Shown here: one piece after another, positions 1 to 5,604 of the stretch
Numbering within the stretch: the first letter of the stretch is position 1
Layout: each line of letters opens with the position of its first letter
From: an uncultured Pirellulaceae bacterium
GTDB taxonomy: Bacteria; Planctomycetota; Planctomycetia; Pirellulales; Pirellulaceae
Direction: 5' to 3'
Length of the DNA: 5,604 nt
Assembly (NCBI GenBank): GCA_934255105.1
Contig: CAKQNH010000378.1
Location: 1 to 5,604 of the forward strand
Notes under the pieces: model-generated
The model's database searches: none
The model's input: the letters and a program-made list of their open reading frames with translations, nothing else
What the model was told of the DNA's origin: nothing
Position numbers and translations under genes: made by a program

Positions 1-71
1 CCCCTGGGGACTCTCGGGCCTATGCATGTTTTTTTGATCGATGCGTTTGATCGACGTGGCTGCCCGCGGCG
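1..71. other. Short non-coding stretch downstream of the DUF11-type gene
   Basis: This stretch follows the TAG stop (72-74, minus strand) of the DUF11-type gene. It contains a 9-base direct repeat TTTGATCGA at 33-41 and 46-54, a run of seven T on the plus strand (29-35), and a CCCCTGGGG palindrome at the very edge (1-9). No convincing terminator is visible for the minus-strand gene: in its reading direction the homopolymer is A, not T. A gene to the left of the window may lie close, but nothing of it can be recognised here. Confidence 0.4.
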
Positions 72-2636
72 CTACCGCAAGGCTGAACCGCTTGATCGCG
101 GCGCGGCAATACGCCTAGCCGACTCCAAGTACTGCGTCGATTCTTCCTGGACCAAACGCACCTGTGAGTCGTCCGAACGGACTTCGACGCGGAAGCGATG
201 GCTCCCCGCAGCAGCCGCTTGAGCGATCACTTTCAAGTTGACGGTTTCACCTGCTGCTAAGCGCGGCAGCGTTTCAAACAAGGCCTGTCCAGGTACCACG
301 CGAGCCGGTTGGCCCTCGCTGCGAATCGGCTCGATGCCGTCGGAGAATTGGGCCACGACGATCACGTTCGTAGCAGCTTTGGAGCCGCGATTGGTCAACG
401 TCAATTCGTAAACCACTTCTCCGCCGACCGGTGCCGGCGCGAGGGGAGCTTCGACGAATAACTTCAAATCGGTGATCGACTCAACTTGCGTGACAGCCTT
501 GGCAGTGCTGTTGACATTGCCCGGCCCGCTACATCGCAGCGACAGCGCGTTGGCACCTGGCGCGGTAAGCTTCATTTGCACAACAAACTCTTCTGAGCTG
601 CCAGCGATCAGTTTATCCACGGGCCACGTCAACTCACCGTCCTTCAGTACGGCACCCGTAGGTGTCGAAACCAATTCCGCCCCCTCGGGCAGTTGAAGCA
701 CCGCCTGCATCCCACGTGCGTCGGCGTCACCGTGGTTGGACAAACGCACACGGCACTCCGTGAGAGCCGAGTGATAGACCAGAGGATCCGTCAACAATTG
801 CGATTCGACAATGGGCTGACGCACGACCACAGCAATCGCGGTTTGGCTGGCAAGCCCCGTCTGCTCCTGGGCGACTGCGTCAATGTTGATCGATCCACGC
901 TCATTAAACGTCAATTCAACATCGATGACTTCTTCCTCGCCGGGAGCGATGTGTGCAATTTCAGCAGCGCTAGAACCATACCGCTCCGCGCTCAACCGCA
1001 CGGCAATTTGTTCTGCAGGCGCGTTGCCCGGATTGCGAATGTGCAGGCGATAGACATTGGGTTCTCCGAAGCGGACTTCGGCTGGTCCTTCCAAGGCGAG
1101 TTCCAATTGTGGAGCGCGAACCGAGATGGCGCTCGAACCCGCCATGGGCATCAGCGTCCACTCCATGGCGACCGCAAAGTTCTTGGCAGAACCGGCTACC
1201 AATTGCATGGGAGCGGTGGCCGTCTGCCCCGCCGCCAAATGCTCGAAACCCCACGTGACCATGGTCAAACCATCGGCGGTCGTCTCCAGTTCGAACTCAC
1301 CATGCGTCGGCTTGCGGGTTTGGACCTTCACTCCGGCAGGAATGTCCAGTCGCAGAATCAATCCGTTTAGGTCGAAGGAATCTTGATTGCGGACCACGAT
1401 CTGATAATCGGCTGGTGAGCCGATGGGCAAATCGCTGGGGCCGTTGAGCGCGACGGACAGTCGTGGCGCTTCCATTTTCAAACGCTGAGCAGTGTCTAGA
1501 CGCTGAGCAGTGTCTAGTCGATGAGCAGTGTCCAATCGATGCGTAGAGGAGCCCGCAGGCGGCTCGTCGTTTTGGCCTCGTGCAACGTCTTCCGCAGCGT
1601 TATCCAACAGGCGCGGCATGTGCTCGAGAGGCTGGTTCGACTGTGGAGCTTCCGACTGCGAAACTTCAGGCAGGGCTGGCAACATGTTCCCGCTCGGCAG
1701 CCGATCGACGTCGACGTCGCCATCTCGCGAGGGGGCCGCGCTAGGGAGCGTTGGCAGTTCAAGTGCGGCGGAGCGTTCGCCGGCGATCTCCGGCAGACTG
1801 GGCGTCGAGGTTGGTGCCGAAGTCGGTGGCAAACCGTCCGCATGAGGTAAAACCTCAGGGATTGCCCGATCGTCGCGAAGCGTCGTCCGCATGGTGGCGT
1901 TATTTGCTGAAGTTCCTCCCAGGTGCGGCATAACGCTGGCAGGCGTGGCGACGATTCGTTGAGGTGTCGCTGCAGAACTTTCCGAACGACGGTTGGCTGG
2001 CTGTGCTGAACGTGGCAGAGGCACGCGTGAGACGCGAGGTGCCTGCTGCAACGACTCGGCAGTCAATGCGTCAAAAGCTTCATTTCGCGGCTCGTCTAAT
2101 TCATCATTGTGCTCGGGCAGCGCATACGAACGTCGCGACCTTACGTCAGCAGAACTGGATTTGGGCTCGCTTTGGTTGGAGGCGGCAACAATATATGGGT
2201 CTGCGTATGGTTCGCCCGATGGGTAGCTGCCAACCGCTTCTGCATCAATGACCTGTGAGCGATCGGAAAGGCCTATCCCCAGCTCGGCCCGTCCTCCCGC
2301 AGCGGCGACCGCTAAGCGGCCTTGCTCCCCACGCAGTCTGCGGCTCAGGGCAGAGCGATTTTGAAGTTCACTATAGGTGGGTGGCAATTGATGGGTAGCG
2401 ATAGTGGATGCAGTGGAGCCCTTGGCAGGCAAGCGGACTGCGCGCTCGTCGGCCTCCTGCAGAATCTGCACGGGTGAGGGAGGGACTGCTCTAAGTTGCT
2501 GAATAAAGCCCCCCTGCCGCAGCGGTGCTGGCTCGCCGCGTTGCAACCGCGCAGGCCCCTGCGCTAAAACCGCGGATGCGGACCACAGTACACCGACTAG
2601 ACAGGCAAATAGAATTTCAAATTGTCTACACGACAT
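72..2636 (-). CDS. Secreted protein with a long disordered linker and four DUF11/Ig-like modules
   Basis: Complete gene of 854 residues, starting at ATG 2634-2636. A TTG two codons upstream is also open but sits directly after an in-frame TAG and only 4 bases from the GGGAG ribosome site, so the ATG (10-base spacer) is preferred. Residues 1-25 form a signal peptide: short n-region with Arg4, hydrophobic core around FACLVGVLW, likely cleavage AVLA|Q. Residues ~26-390 are Pro/Ser/Ala/Glu-rich with little predicted fold, including a tandem (H/Q)RLDTA repeat near 366-386. Residues ~392-508, 510-608, 610-718 and 724-830 are four beta-rich modules, each with the pattern of DUF11-type domains: 'Y.(I/L).(V/I)RN.G' or 'L.NRG', a 'lP.G..v' segment, and a 'L.AGe(t/e)' turn. 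The family is common on the surface of planctomycetes and other bacteria, where it is thought to be structural or adhesive; the exact role is unknown. There are no transmembrane helix, sorting signal or catalytic motif after the signal peptide, so export to periplasm or outside is inferred. It is transcribed divergently from the phosphoketolase gene. Confidence 0.9.
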   Translation of the reverse strand: MSCRQFEILFACLVGVLWSASAVLAQGPARLQRGEPAPLRQGGFIQQLRAVPPSPVQILQEADERAVRLPAKGSTASTIATHQLPPTYSELQNRSALSRRLRGEQGRLAVAAAGGRAELGIGLSDRSQVIDAEAVGSYPSGEPYADPYIVAASNQSEPKSSSADVRSRRSYALPEHNDELDEPRNEAFDALTAESLQQAPRVSRVPLPRSAQPANRRSESSAATPQRIVATPASVMPHLGGTSANNATMRTTLRDDRAIPEVLPHADGLPPTSAPTSTPSLPEIAGERSAALELPTLPSAAPSRDGDVDVDRLPSGNMLPALPEVSQSEAPQSNQPLEHMPRLLDNAAEDVARGQNDEPPAGSSTHRLDTAHRLDTAQRLDTAQRLKMEAPRLSVALNGPSDLPIGSPADYQIVVRNQDSFDLNGLILRLDIPAGVKVQTRKPTHGEFELETTADGLTMVTWGFEHLAAGQTATAPMQLVAGSAKNFAVAMEWTLMPMAGSSAISVRAPQLELALEGPAEVRFGEPNVYRLHIRNPGNAPAEQIAVRLSAERYGSSAAEIAHIAPGEEEVIDVELTFNERGSINIDAVAQEQTGLASQTAIAVVVRQPIVESQLLTDPLVYHSALTECRVRLSNHGDADARGMQAVLQLPEGAELVSTPTGAVLKDGELTWPVDKLIAGSSEEFVVQMKLTAPGANALSLRCSGPGNVNSTAKAVTQVESITDLKLFVEAPLAPAPVGGEVVYELTLTNRGSKAATNVIVVAQFSDGIEPIRSEGQPARVVPGQALFETLPRLAAGETVNLKVIAQAAAAGSHRFRVEVRSDDSQVRLVQEESTQYLESARRIAAPRSSGSALR
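1483..1543 (-). repeat. 18-bp tandem repeat (about 3.4 units) inside the DUF11-type gene
   Basis: Units lie at 1483-1500, 1501-1518 and 1519-1536, with a partial unit at 1537-1543. Units 1 and 2 differ at one base; units 2 and 3 differ at three. Because 18 is a multiple of 3, the reading frame is kept, and the repeat encodes HRLDTA-HRLDTA-QRLDTA-QRL at the junction between the disordered linker and the first Ig-like module. The near identity at DNA level suggests fairly recent duplication by slippage, and unit number could vary between strains without breaking the gene. Confidence 0.9.
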
Positions 2637-2646
2637 CGTCAACTAA

Positions 2647-2651
2647 CTCCC
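2647..2651 (-). promoter_or_regulatory. Ribosome binding site deciding the DUF11-type gene start
   Basis: GGGAG on the minus strand ends 10 bases before ATG 2634-2636. The competing TTG at 2640-2642 would have only a 4-base spacer, which argues for the ATG. This is a sequence-pattern call only. Confidence 0.5.
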
Positions 2652-2656
2652 GTCCC

Positions 2657-2719
2657 TGGGTTCACGCCTACACCGGCTGTTAATCTGTATCGGCCGTGAG
2701 GCTGGTAGGGATGAACCCA
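2657..2719. repeat. Spaced 8-bp inverted repeat upstream of the DUF11-type gene
   Basis: TGGGTTCA at 2657-2664 is exactly complementary to TGAACCCA at 2712-2719, with 47 bases between. TCCC (2653-2656) and GGGA (2708-2711) lie just beside the arms and are also complementary, though not in register with them. The left arm lies about 20 bases upstream of the ATG. It could be a pair of regulator half-sites or a leader-RNA stem, but arms this short with this spacing could also arise by chance. Confidence 0.3.
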
Positions 2720-2732
2720 AATTGGCAATTTG
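2718..2732. promoter_or_regulatory. 15-base dyad, possible operator of the DUF11-type gene
   Basis: The sequence CAAATTG-G-CAATTTG has perfect 7-base arms around one central base. It lies 81 bases upstream of the minus-strand ATG and overlaps the right arm of the spaced repeat. The AT-rich symmetric form resembles sites of dimeric helix-turn-helix regulators, but no regulator gene is in the window, so the operator role is inference. Confidence 0.3.
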
Positions 2733-2760
2733 TAGTGATTGAAGCAGCGATTCAGCTTTA

Positions 2761-2831
2761 TGTAGCGGAAGTCGCCAAGACTTTTGGCCGCTCCACGCTG
2801 ACCGCCCAAAGCCTTGGCGACTTCGGCTACA
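2761..2831. repeat. Imperfect palindrome with 28-bp arms (REP/MITE-like candidate)
   Basis: The left arm at 2761-2788 and the right arm at 2804-2831 are reverse complements at 25 of 28 positions (mismatches at arm positions 7, 20 and 25), around a 15-base loop (2789-2803). The arms begin TGTAGC and include the shared core GAAGTCGCCAAG. As RNA or single-stranded DNA this would be a strong hairpin. It sits between the 5' ends of two divergent genes, so it is not a normal terminator for either. An extragenic palindromic repeat or a very small non-autonomous element is the likeliest reading; copy number in the host genome would decide. No clear target-site duplication is seen. Confidence 0.75.
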
Positions 2832-2993
2832 AAGGGGTTTCAGGGGGGCGACTGCTCAATACTGCTGCGTGGAACCAGACGAGTGACGCAAAATGCAACA
2901 CTTGCGAGTGCCGGTTCATAAGCACATTAGAAATTTATCTGTAGCTGATATTTCGACACTTCTCGCTGAACGCTACCGACAGTCTCGATTTTT

Positions 2994-3006
2994 CGTACTC
3001 GTACTC
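2994..3006 (-). repeat. Two inverted copies of the array hexamer
   Basis: CGTACTCGTACTC on the plus strand reads as GAGTAC-GAGTAC-G on the minus strand, so it is two units of the downstream array in opposite orientation, 30 bases before the array begins. It can pair with the GAGTAC block at 3103-3138, placing a potential long-range stem inside the stem that the 16-bp inverted repeat could form. Confidence 0.7.
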
Positions 3007-3017
3007 CAAGTCGATTC

Positions 3018-3037
3018 GCATCGGGCATCGGGCATCG
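3018..3037 (+). repeat. GCATCGG heptamer repeat abutting the hexamer array
   Basis: GCATCGG occurs at 3018-3024 and 3025-3031, followed by a third copy, GCATCG, at 3032-3037 whose last G is the first base of the hexamer array. Two different short tandem repeats therefore meet at one point, which suggests a slippage-prone site. Confidence 0.7.
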
Positions 3038-3138
3038 AGTACGAGTGCGAGTGCGAGTGCGAGTGCGAGTGCGAGTGCGAGTGCGAGTGCGAGTGCGAGT
3101 GCGAGTACGAGTACGAGTACGAGTACGAGTACGAGTAC
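3037..3138 (+). repeat. Hexanucleotide array GAGTRC, 17 perfect units in three blocks
   Basis: The array is one GAGTAC (3037-3042), ten GAGTGC (3043-3102), then six GAGTAC (3103-3138), with no other change over 102 bases. A decayed tail follows: GAGTAC at 3150-3155, GCGTGC at 3156-3161 and GAAAGTGC to 3169. The unit contains no stop codon in any frame, which explains long open frames of Glu-Cys, Val-Arg or Thr-Arg dipeptides here; these are not taken as genes. The array ends 184 bases before the phosphoketolase ATG, so changes in unit number would alter spacing by 6-bp steps between upstream DNA and that promoter. Confidence 0.95.
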
Positions 3139-3256
3139 CGCCTACGGCTGAGTACGCGTGCGAAAGTGCAAGCATAGGTGAGCGTGCTGCTGATTTAGCT
3201 CGACGAATATGGGGGCGTTCAGCGAGAAGTATCGTTAATACTTTTGTTTTACTGAG

Positions 3257-3276
3257 TGTGTGCACCGTTGCACACA
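3257..3276 (+). promoter_or_regulatory. 8-bp hairpin/dyad in the phosphoketolase upstream region
   Basis: TGTGTGCA (3257-3264) and TGCACACA (3269-3276) are perfectly complementary around a CCGT loop. The element ends 46 bases before the ATG, in the place expected for an operator or a leader-RNA hairpin. No U-tract follows, so it is not a classical terminator. TTAATA at 3235-3240 just upstream could be a weak -10 element, but no matching -35 was convincing. Confidence 0.4.
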
Positions 3277-3305
3277 TGCACTGCGCAGATACGGACAGCT
3301 TTGAA

Positions 3306-3311
3306 GAAGGA
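3306..3311 (+). promoter_or_regulatory. Ribosome binding site of the phosphoketolase gene
   Basis: GAAGGA ends 11 bases before ATG 3323. An in-frame TGA at 3302-3304 overlaps the upstream side of this site, so no earlier start is possible in this frame. This fixes the start together with the family-typical N-terminus. Confidence 0.6.
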
Positions 3312-3322
3312 ACGCAATTTCC

Positions 3323-5604
3323 ATGCAAGATTTATCCAGCACGACAGAACGATCCTCGCCCCAAGTTTCCGATACTGAGCTGTCGCGGATCGACGCTTAT
3401 TGGCGAGCGGCGAACTATCTCTCGGTCGGGCAAATCTACTTGTTCGACAATCCACTGCTCAGAGAACCGTTGCGGAAGGAGCATATCAAACCGCGATTGC
3501 TGGGGCACTGGGGGACGACACCTGGGTTGAACTTCCTCTACGCTCACCTCAATCGCATCATTCGCGAGCGCGACCTGAACATGATGTTCGTCACTGGGCC
3601 GGGACATGGTGGGCCCGCGGTGGTGGCCAACACCTACCTGGAAGGAAGCTACAGCGAGCTGTACCCGAACGTGTCACAAGACGCCGCTGGTATGAAGCGG
3701 CTGTTCAAACAGTTCAGCTTTCCCGGCGGCATTCCCAGCCACGTCGCGCCTGAGACGCCGGGGAGCATTCACGAAGGGGGCGAACTCGGCTATGCACTTT
3801 CTCACGCCTACGGTGCCGCTTTCGACAATCCCGATTTGATCGTCGCCTGCGTGGTCGGGGATGGAGAAGCGGAGACGGGTCCGCTGGCGACCAGTTGGCA
3901 TTCCAATAAGTTCCTGAATCCAGTTACAGATGGCGTTGTGTTGCCGATCCTGCATTTGAACGGCTACAAGATCGCCAGCCCAACTGTACTGGCTCGCATC
4001 AGCCATGATGAGCTCAATGATCTGCTGCGTGGCTACGGCTACACGCCACACTTCGTCGAAGGGGACGACCCAGCCACGATGCATCGCTTGATGGCCGAAA
4101 CTCTGGACCAAATCGCTGAGAATATCGCCCACATCAAACGCAATGCGGTCGAGAATAATGATACGACTCGGCCGCGTTGGCCGATGATTGTACTGCGATC
4201 ACCCAAGGGTTGGACCTGCCCGCGCGAGGTCGACGGAAAAGTTGTGGAGGGCTCGTGGCGCAGCCACCAGGTGCCATTGAAGGACCTGCACACCATCCCT
4301 GAACACGTCACTATTCTTGAACAATGGATGAAGAGCTATCGACCTGAGGAATTGTTTGACGAAGAGGGAAGGTTGATCGCTGAGATCGCCGAGCAAGCTC
4401 CGGCGGGCGAGCGCCGCATGGGAGCCAACCCACACACCAATGGCGGCGCGCTACTCAAGACGCTGCGCATGCCGAATTTCCGCGACTACGCCATCGACGT
4501 CTCCAAACCGGGCGCTGTTACTGACGAAGCCACGCGGACGCAGGGGAAATTTCTGCGCGACGTCATGCGGCTGAATCTCAAGGCGGCAAATTTTCGAGTG
4601 TTTAGCCCCGATGAGAATTCATCCAATCGCTGGGATGCCCTGTTCGACGTGACCGACCGCACGTTCGTCGGCGAGCGTCTGGCGAGTGACGATCATCTGT
4701 CGCCTGAAGGCCGCGTGATGGAGATGCTCTCGGAACATCAATGCCAAGGTTGGCTGGAAGGCTATCTGCTGACGGGCAGGCATGGGTTTTTCAATTGTTA
4801 CGAAGCCTTTATTCACATCATCGATTCGATGTTGAACCAGCACGCCAAATGGTTGAAGGTCTGCAATGAGATTCCTTGGCGACGGCCGATCGCCTCATTG
4901 AACTATCTCCTATCGTCACACGTCTGGCGGCAGGATCACAATGGGTTCAGCCACCAAGATCCGGGCTTCATCGACCACGTGGTCAACAAGAAATCCGAAA
5001 TCACTCGCGTGTATTTGCCACCCGACTCCAATTGCCTGTTGTCGGTGACCGACCACTGCTTGCGAAGCCGCAATTACGTCAACGTAGTAGTGGCTGGCAA
5101 ACAGCCTTCGCCCCAATGGTTGACGATGGATCAAGCGGTCAAACACTGCACGGCAGGGATCGGCATCTGGGAGTGGGCCAGCAATGACCGAGGCAGCGAA
5201 CCCGACGTCGTGATGGCCTGCTGTGGTGATGTGCCGACTCTCGAAACCCTGGCGGCGGTCGACCTGATGCGGCGGCACCTGCCGGAGGTCAAGGTGCGCG
5301 TGATCAACGTCGTCGACTTGATGAAGTTGCAGTCCGCCGGGGAGCATCCGCATGGGCTGACCGATAAGGAGTTCGACGTGTTGTTTACGACGGACAAACC
5401 TATCATTTTCGCCTTCCACGGTTATCCGTGGTTGATCCATCGCTTGACCTACAAACGCAATAACCACCACAATCTGCATGTCCGCGGCTACAAGGAAGAG
5501 GGGACGACGACTACGCCATTTGATATGGTGGTCCTCAACGACCTCGACCGATTCCACTTGGTTGCCGACGTGATCGATCGCGTCCCTGGACTGCGTTCCA
5601 AGGC
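3323..5604 (+). CDS. xfp: Xylulose-5-phosphate/fructose-6-phosphate phosphoketolase, 3' end outside the window
   Basis: Thiamine-diphosphate enzyme that cleaves xylulose 5-phosphate (and usually fructose 6-phosphate) with phosphate to acetyl phosphate plus glyceraldehyde 3-phosphate (or erythrose 4-phosphate); cytosolic. The frame is open for 760 codons to the window edge without a stop; family members are usually about 790-830 residues, so only the tail is missing. Both family signatures are intact: EGGELGY at 151-157 and [10 protein letters not shown] at 179-188 (cofactor/Mg binding). Other conserved segments are HWGTTPG from His62, GPGHGG at 92-97, SHV with His140, SHQVP with His315, [10 protein letters not shown] at 366-375, [10 protein letters not shown] near 428-437, Glu471 in LSEHQ (by position the glutamate that activates the cofactor in the partner chain), [10 protein letters not shown] with His539 and His544, HGYPW at 699-703, and GTTTTPFDM at 727-735. 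The order is N-terminal XFP domain, central pyrimidine-binding domain, then C-terminal domain. No frameshift or lost catalytic residue is seen. An acetate kinase or phosphotransacetylase partner would be expected nearby but none is in view. Confidence 0.97.
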   Translation, partial: MQDLSSTTERSSPQVSDTELSRIDAYWRAANYLSVGQIYLFDNPLLREPLRKEHIKPRLLGHWGTTPGLNFLYAHLNRIIRERDLNMMFVTGPGHGGPAVVANTYLEGSYSELYPNVSQDAAGMKRLFKQFSFPGGIPSHVAPETPGSIHEGGELGYALSHAYGAAFDNPDLIVACVVGDGEAETGPLATSWHSNKFLNPVTDGVVLPILHLNGYKIASPTVLARISHDELNDLLRGYGYTPHFVEGDDPATMHRLMAETLDQIAENIAHIKRNAVENNDTTRPRWPMIVLRSPKGWTCPREVDGKVVEGSWRSHQVPLKDLHTIPEHVTILEQWMKSYRPEELFDEEGRLIAEIAEQAPAGERRMGANPHTNGGALLKTLRMPNFRDYAIDVSKPGAVTDEATRTQGKFLRDVMRLNLKAANFRVFSPDENSSNRWDALFDVTDRTFVGERLASDDHLSPEGRVMEMLSEHQCQGWLEGYLLTGRHGFFNCYEAFIHIIDSMLNQHAKWLKVCNEIPWRRPIASLNYLLSSHVWRQDHNGFSHQDPGFIDHVVNKKSEITRVYLPPDSNCLLSVTDHCLRSRNYVNVVVAGKQPSPQWLTMDQAVKHCTAGIGIWEWASNDRGSEPDVVMACCGDVPTLETLAAVDLMRRHLPEVKVRVINVVDLMKLQSAGEHPHGLTDKEFDVLFTTDKPIIFAFHGYPWLIHRLTYKRNNHHNLHVRGYKEEGTTTTPFDMVVLNDLDRFHLVADVIDRVPGLRSK

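Larger units (their letters stand above)
2958..3230. repeat. Perfect 16-bp inverted repeat bracketing the hexamer array
   Basis: ACTTCTCGCTGAACGC at 2958-2973 is the exact reverse complement of GCGTTCAGCGAGAAGT at 3215-3230. The two copies bound a 273-bp segment that contains the inverted GTACTC units, the heptamer repeat and the whole GAGTRC array. A perfect 16-base match within under 300 bp is very unlikely by chance. It could be the ends of a small mobile element, a fold-back structure, or paired regulator sites; the right copy lies 92 bases upstream of the phosphoketolase ATG. No transposase and no obvious target-site duplication flank it. Confidence 0.75.
2637..3322. other. Divergent 686-bp intergenic region, repeat-rich, no credible gene
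   Basis: The region separates the two divergent start codons and must hold both promoters, but no convincing -35/-10 pair was found for either gene. It contains, left to right: a spaced inverted repeat (2657-2664/2712-2719), a 15-base dyad (2718-2732), a 28-bp-arm palindrome (2761-2831), the left copy of a 16-bp inverted repeat (2958-2973), two inverted hexamer units (2994-3006), a heptamer repeat (3018-3037), the hexamer array (3037-3138) with a decayed tail (to about 3169), the right 16-bp copy (3215-3230), and a hairpin (3257-3276). Open frames crossing the array exist only because the hexamer has no stop codon in any of its six frames. No tRNA, rRNA or riboswitch-like structure was recognised. 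Confidence 0.8.

Noticed and set aside
1..71. Rho-independent terminator of the minus-strand gene
   Set aside because: In the gene's direction the homopolymer is A rather than T, and no GC-rich stem precedes a T-tract.
693..1370. 225-residue plus-strand open frame opposite the DUF11-type gene
   Set aside because: It lies wholly antisense to a gene with a signal peptide and recognisable repeated modules, and its composition (Arg/His/Gln-rich, no domain) is typical of a shadow frame.
2601..2612. Possible lipobox (Leu-Phe-Ala-Cys) near the N-terminus of the exported protein
   Set aside because: The cysteine falls at about residue 12, too early for a lipoprotein signal, and Phe in the middle position is atypical; cleavage after AVLA near residue 25 fits better.
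2640..2642. TTG as start of the DUF11-type gene
   Set aside because: It follows directly after an in-frame TAG and lies only 4 bases from the ribosome site; ATG at 2634-2636 has a normal 10-base spacer and gives a good signal peptide.
2696..2944. Small plus-strand open frame (82 residues) covering the 28-bp-arm palindrome
   Set aside because: It is created by reading through the palindrome, has no family resemblance and no clear ribosome site, so it is judged spurious.
3037..3138. CRISPR array
   Set aside because: The repeats are contiguous hexamers with no spacers; this is a simple tandem repeat.
2893..3530. Open frames across the hexamer array giving Glu-Cys, Val-Arg or Thr-Arg dipeptide repeats on both strands
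   Set aside because: The hexamer has no stop codon in any frame, so long open frames are automatic. None has a recognisable domain outside the repeat, and the Val-Arg frame runs into the start of the phosphoketolase gene.
4916..5557. 213-residue minus-strand open frame opposite the phosphoketolase gene
   Set aside because: The opposite strand encodes highly conserved phosphoketolase motifs; this is a codon-bias shadow.

Overview
The window looks like a moderately GC-rich bacterial chromosome segment, most likely from a planctomycete (Pirellulaceae-like). This rests on the pairing of a long secreted protein with tandem DUF11-type Ig-like repeats and a phosphoketolase, plus a large repeat-rich divergent intergenic region. 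The taxonomic call is inference; no marker gene such as rRNA is present.

Layout: (1) positions 1-71 are a short non-coding stretch beyond the 3' end of the first gene. (2) Positions 72-2636, minus strand, hold one complete gene for an exported protein of 854 residues: signal peptide, long Pro/Ser/Ala-rich linker containing a small 18-bp tandem repeat, then four Ig-like/DUF11-type modules. (3) Positions 2637-3322 form a 686-bp divergent intergenic region with no credible gene but much repeat structure: a 28-bp-arm imperfect palindrome (2761-2831), a perfect 16-bp inverted repeat whose copies bracket a 17-unit hexanucleotide array (2958-2973 and 3215-3230 around 3037-3138), two inverted copies of the array unit, a short heptamer repeat, and smaller dyads near both gene starts. 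(4) Position 3323 to the window end, plus strand, carries a xylulose-5-phosphate/fructose-6-phosphate phosphoketolase cut off by the window edge about 30-60 residues before its expected C-terminus.

The two genes are divergently transcribed and I see no functional link between them: one is an envelope or secreted structural-type protein, the other a cytosolic enzyme of central carbon metabolism that yields acetyl phosphate. The part most deserving a second look is the intergenic region, where the nested inverted-repeat/hexamer-array arrangement is not explained by either gene. I found no defence system, CRISPR array, RNA gene or transposase.
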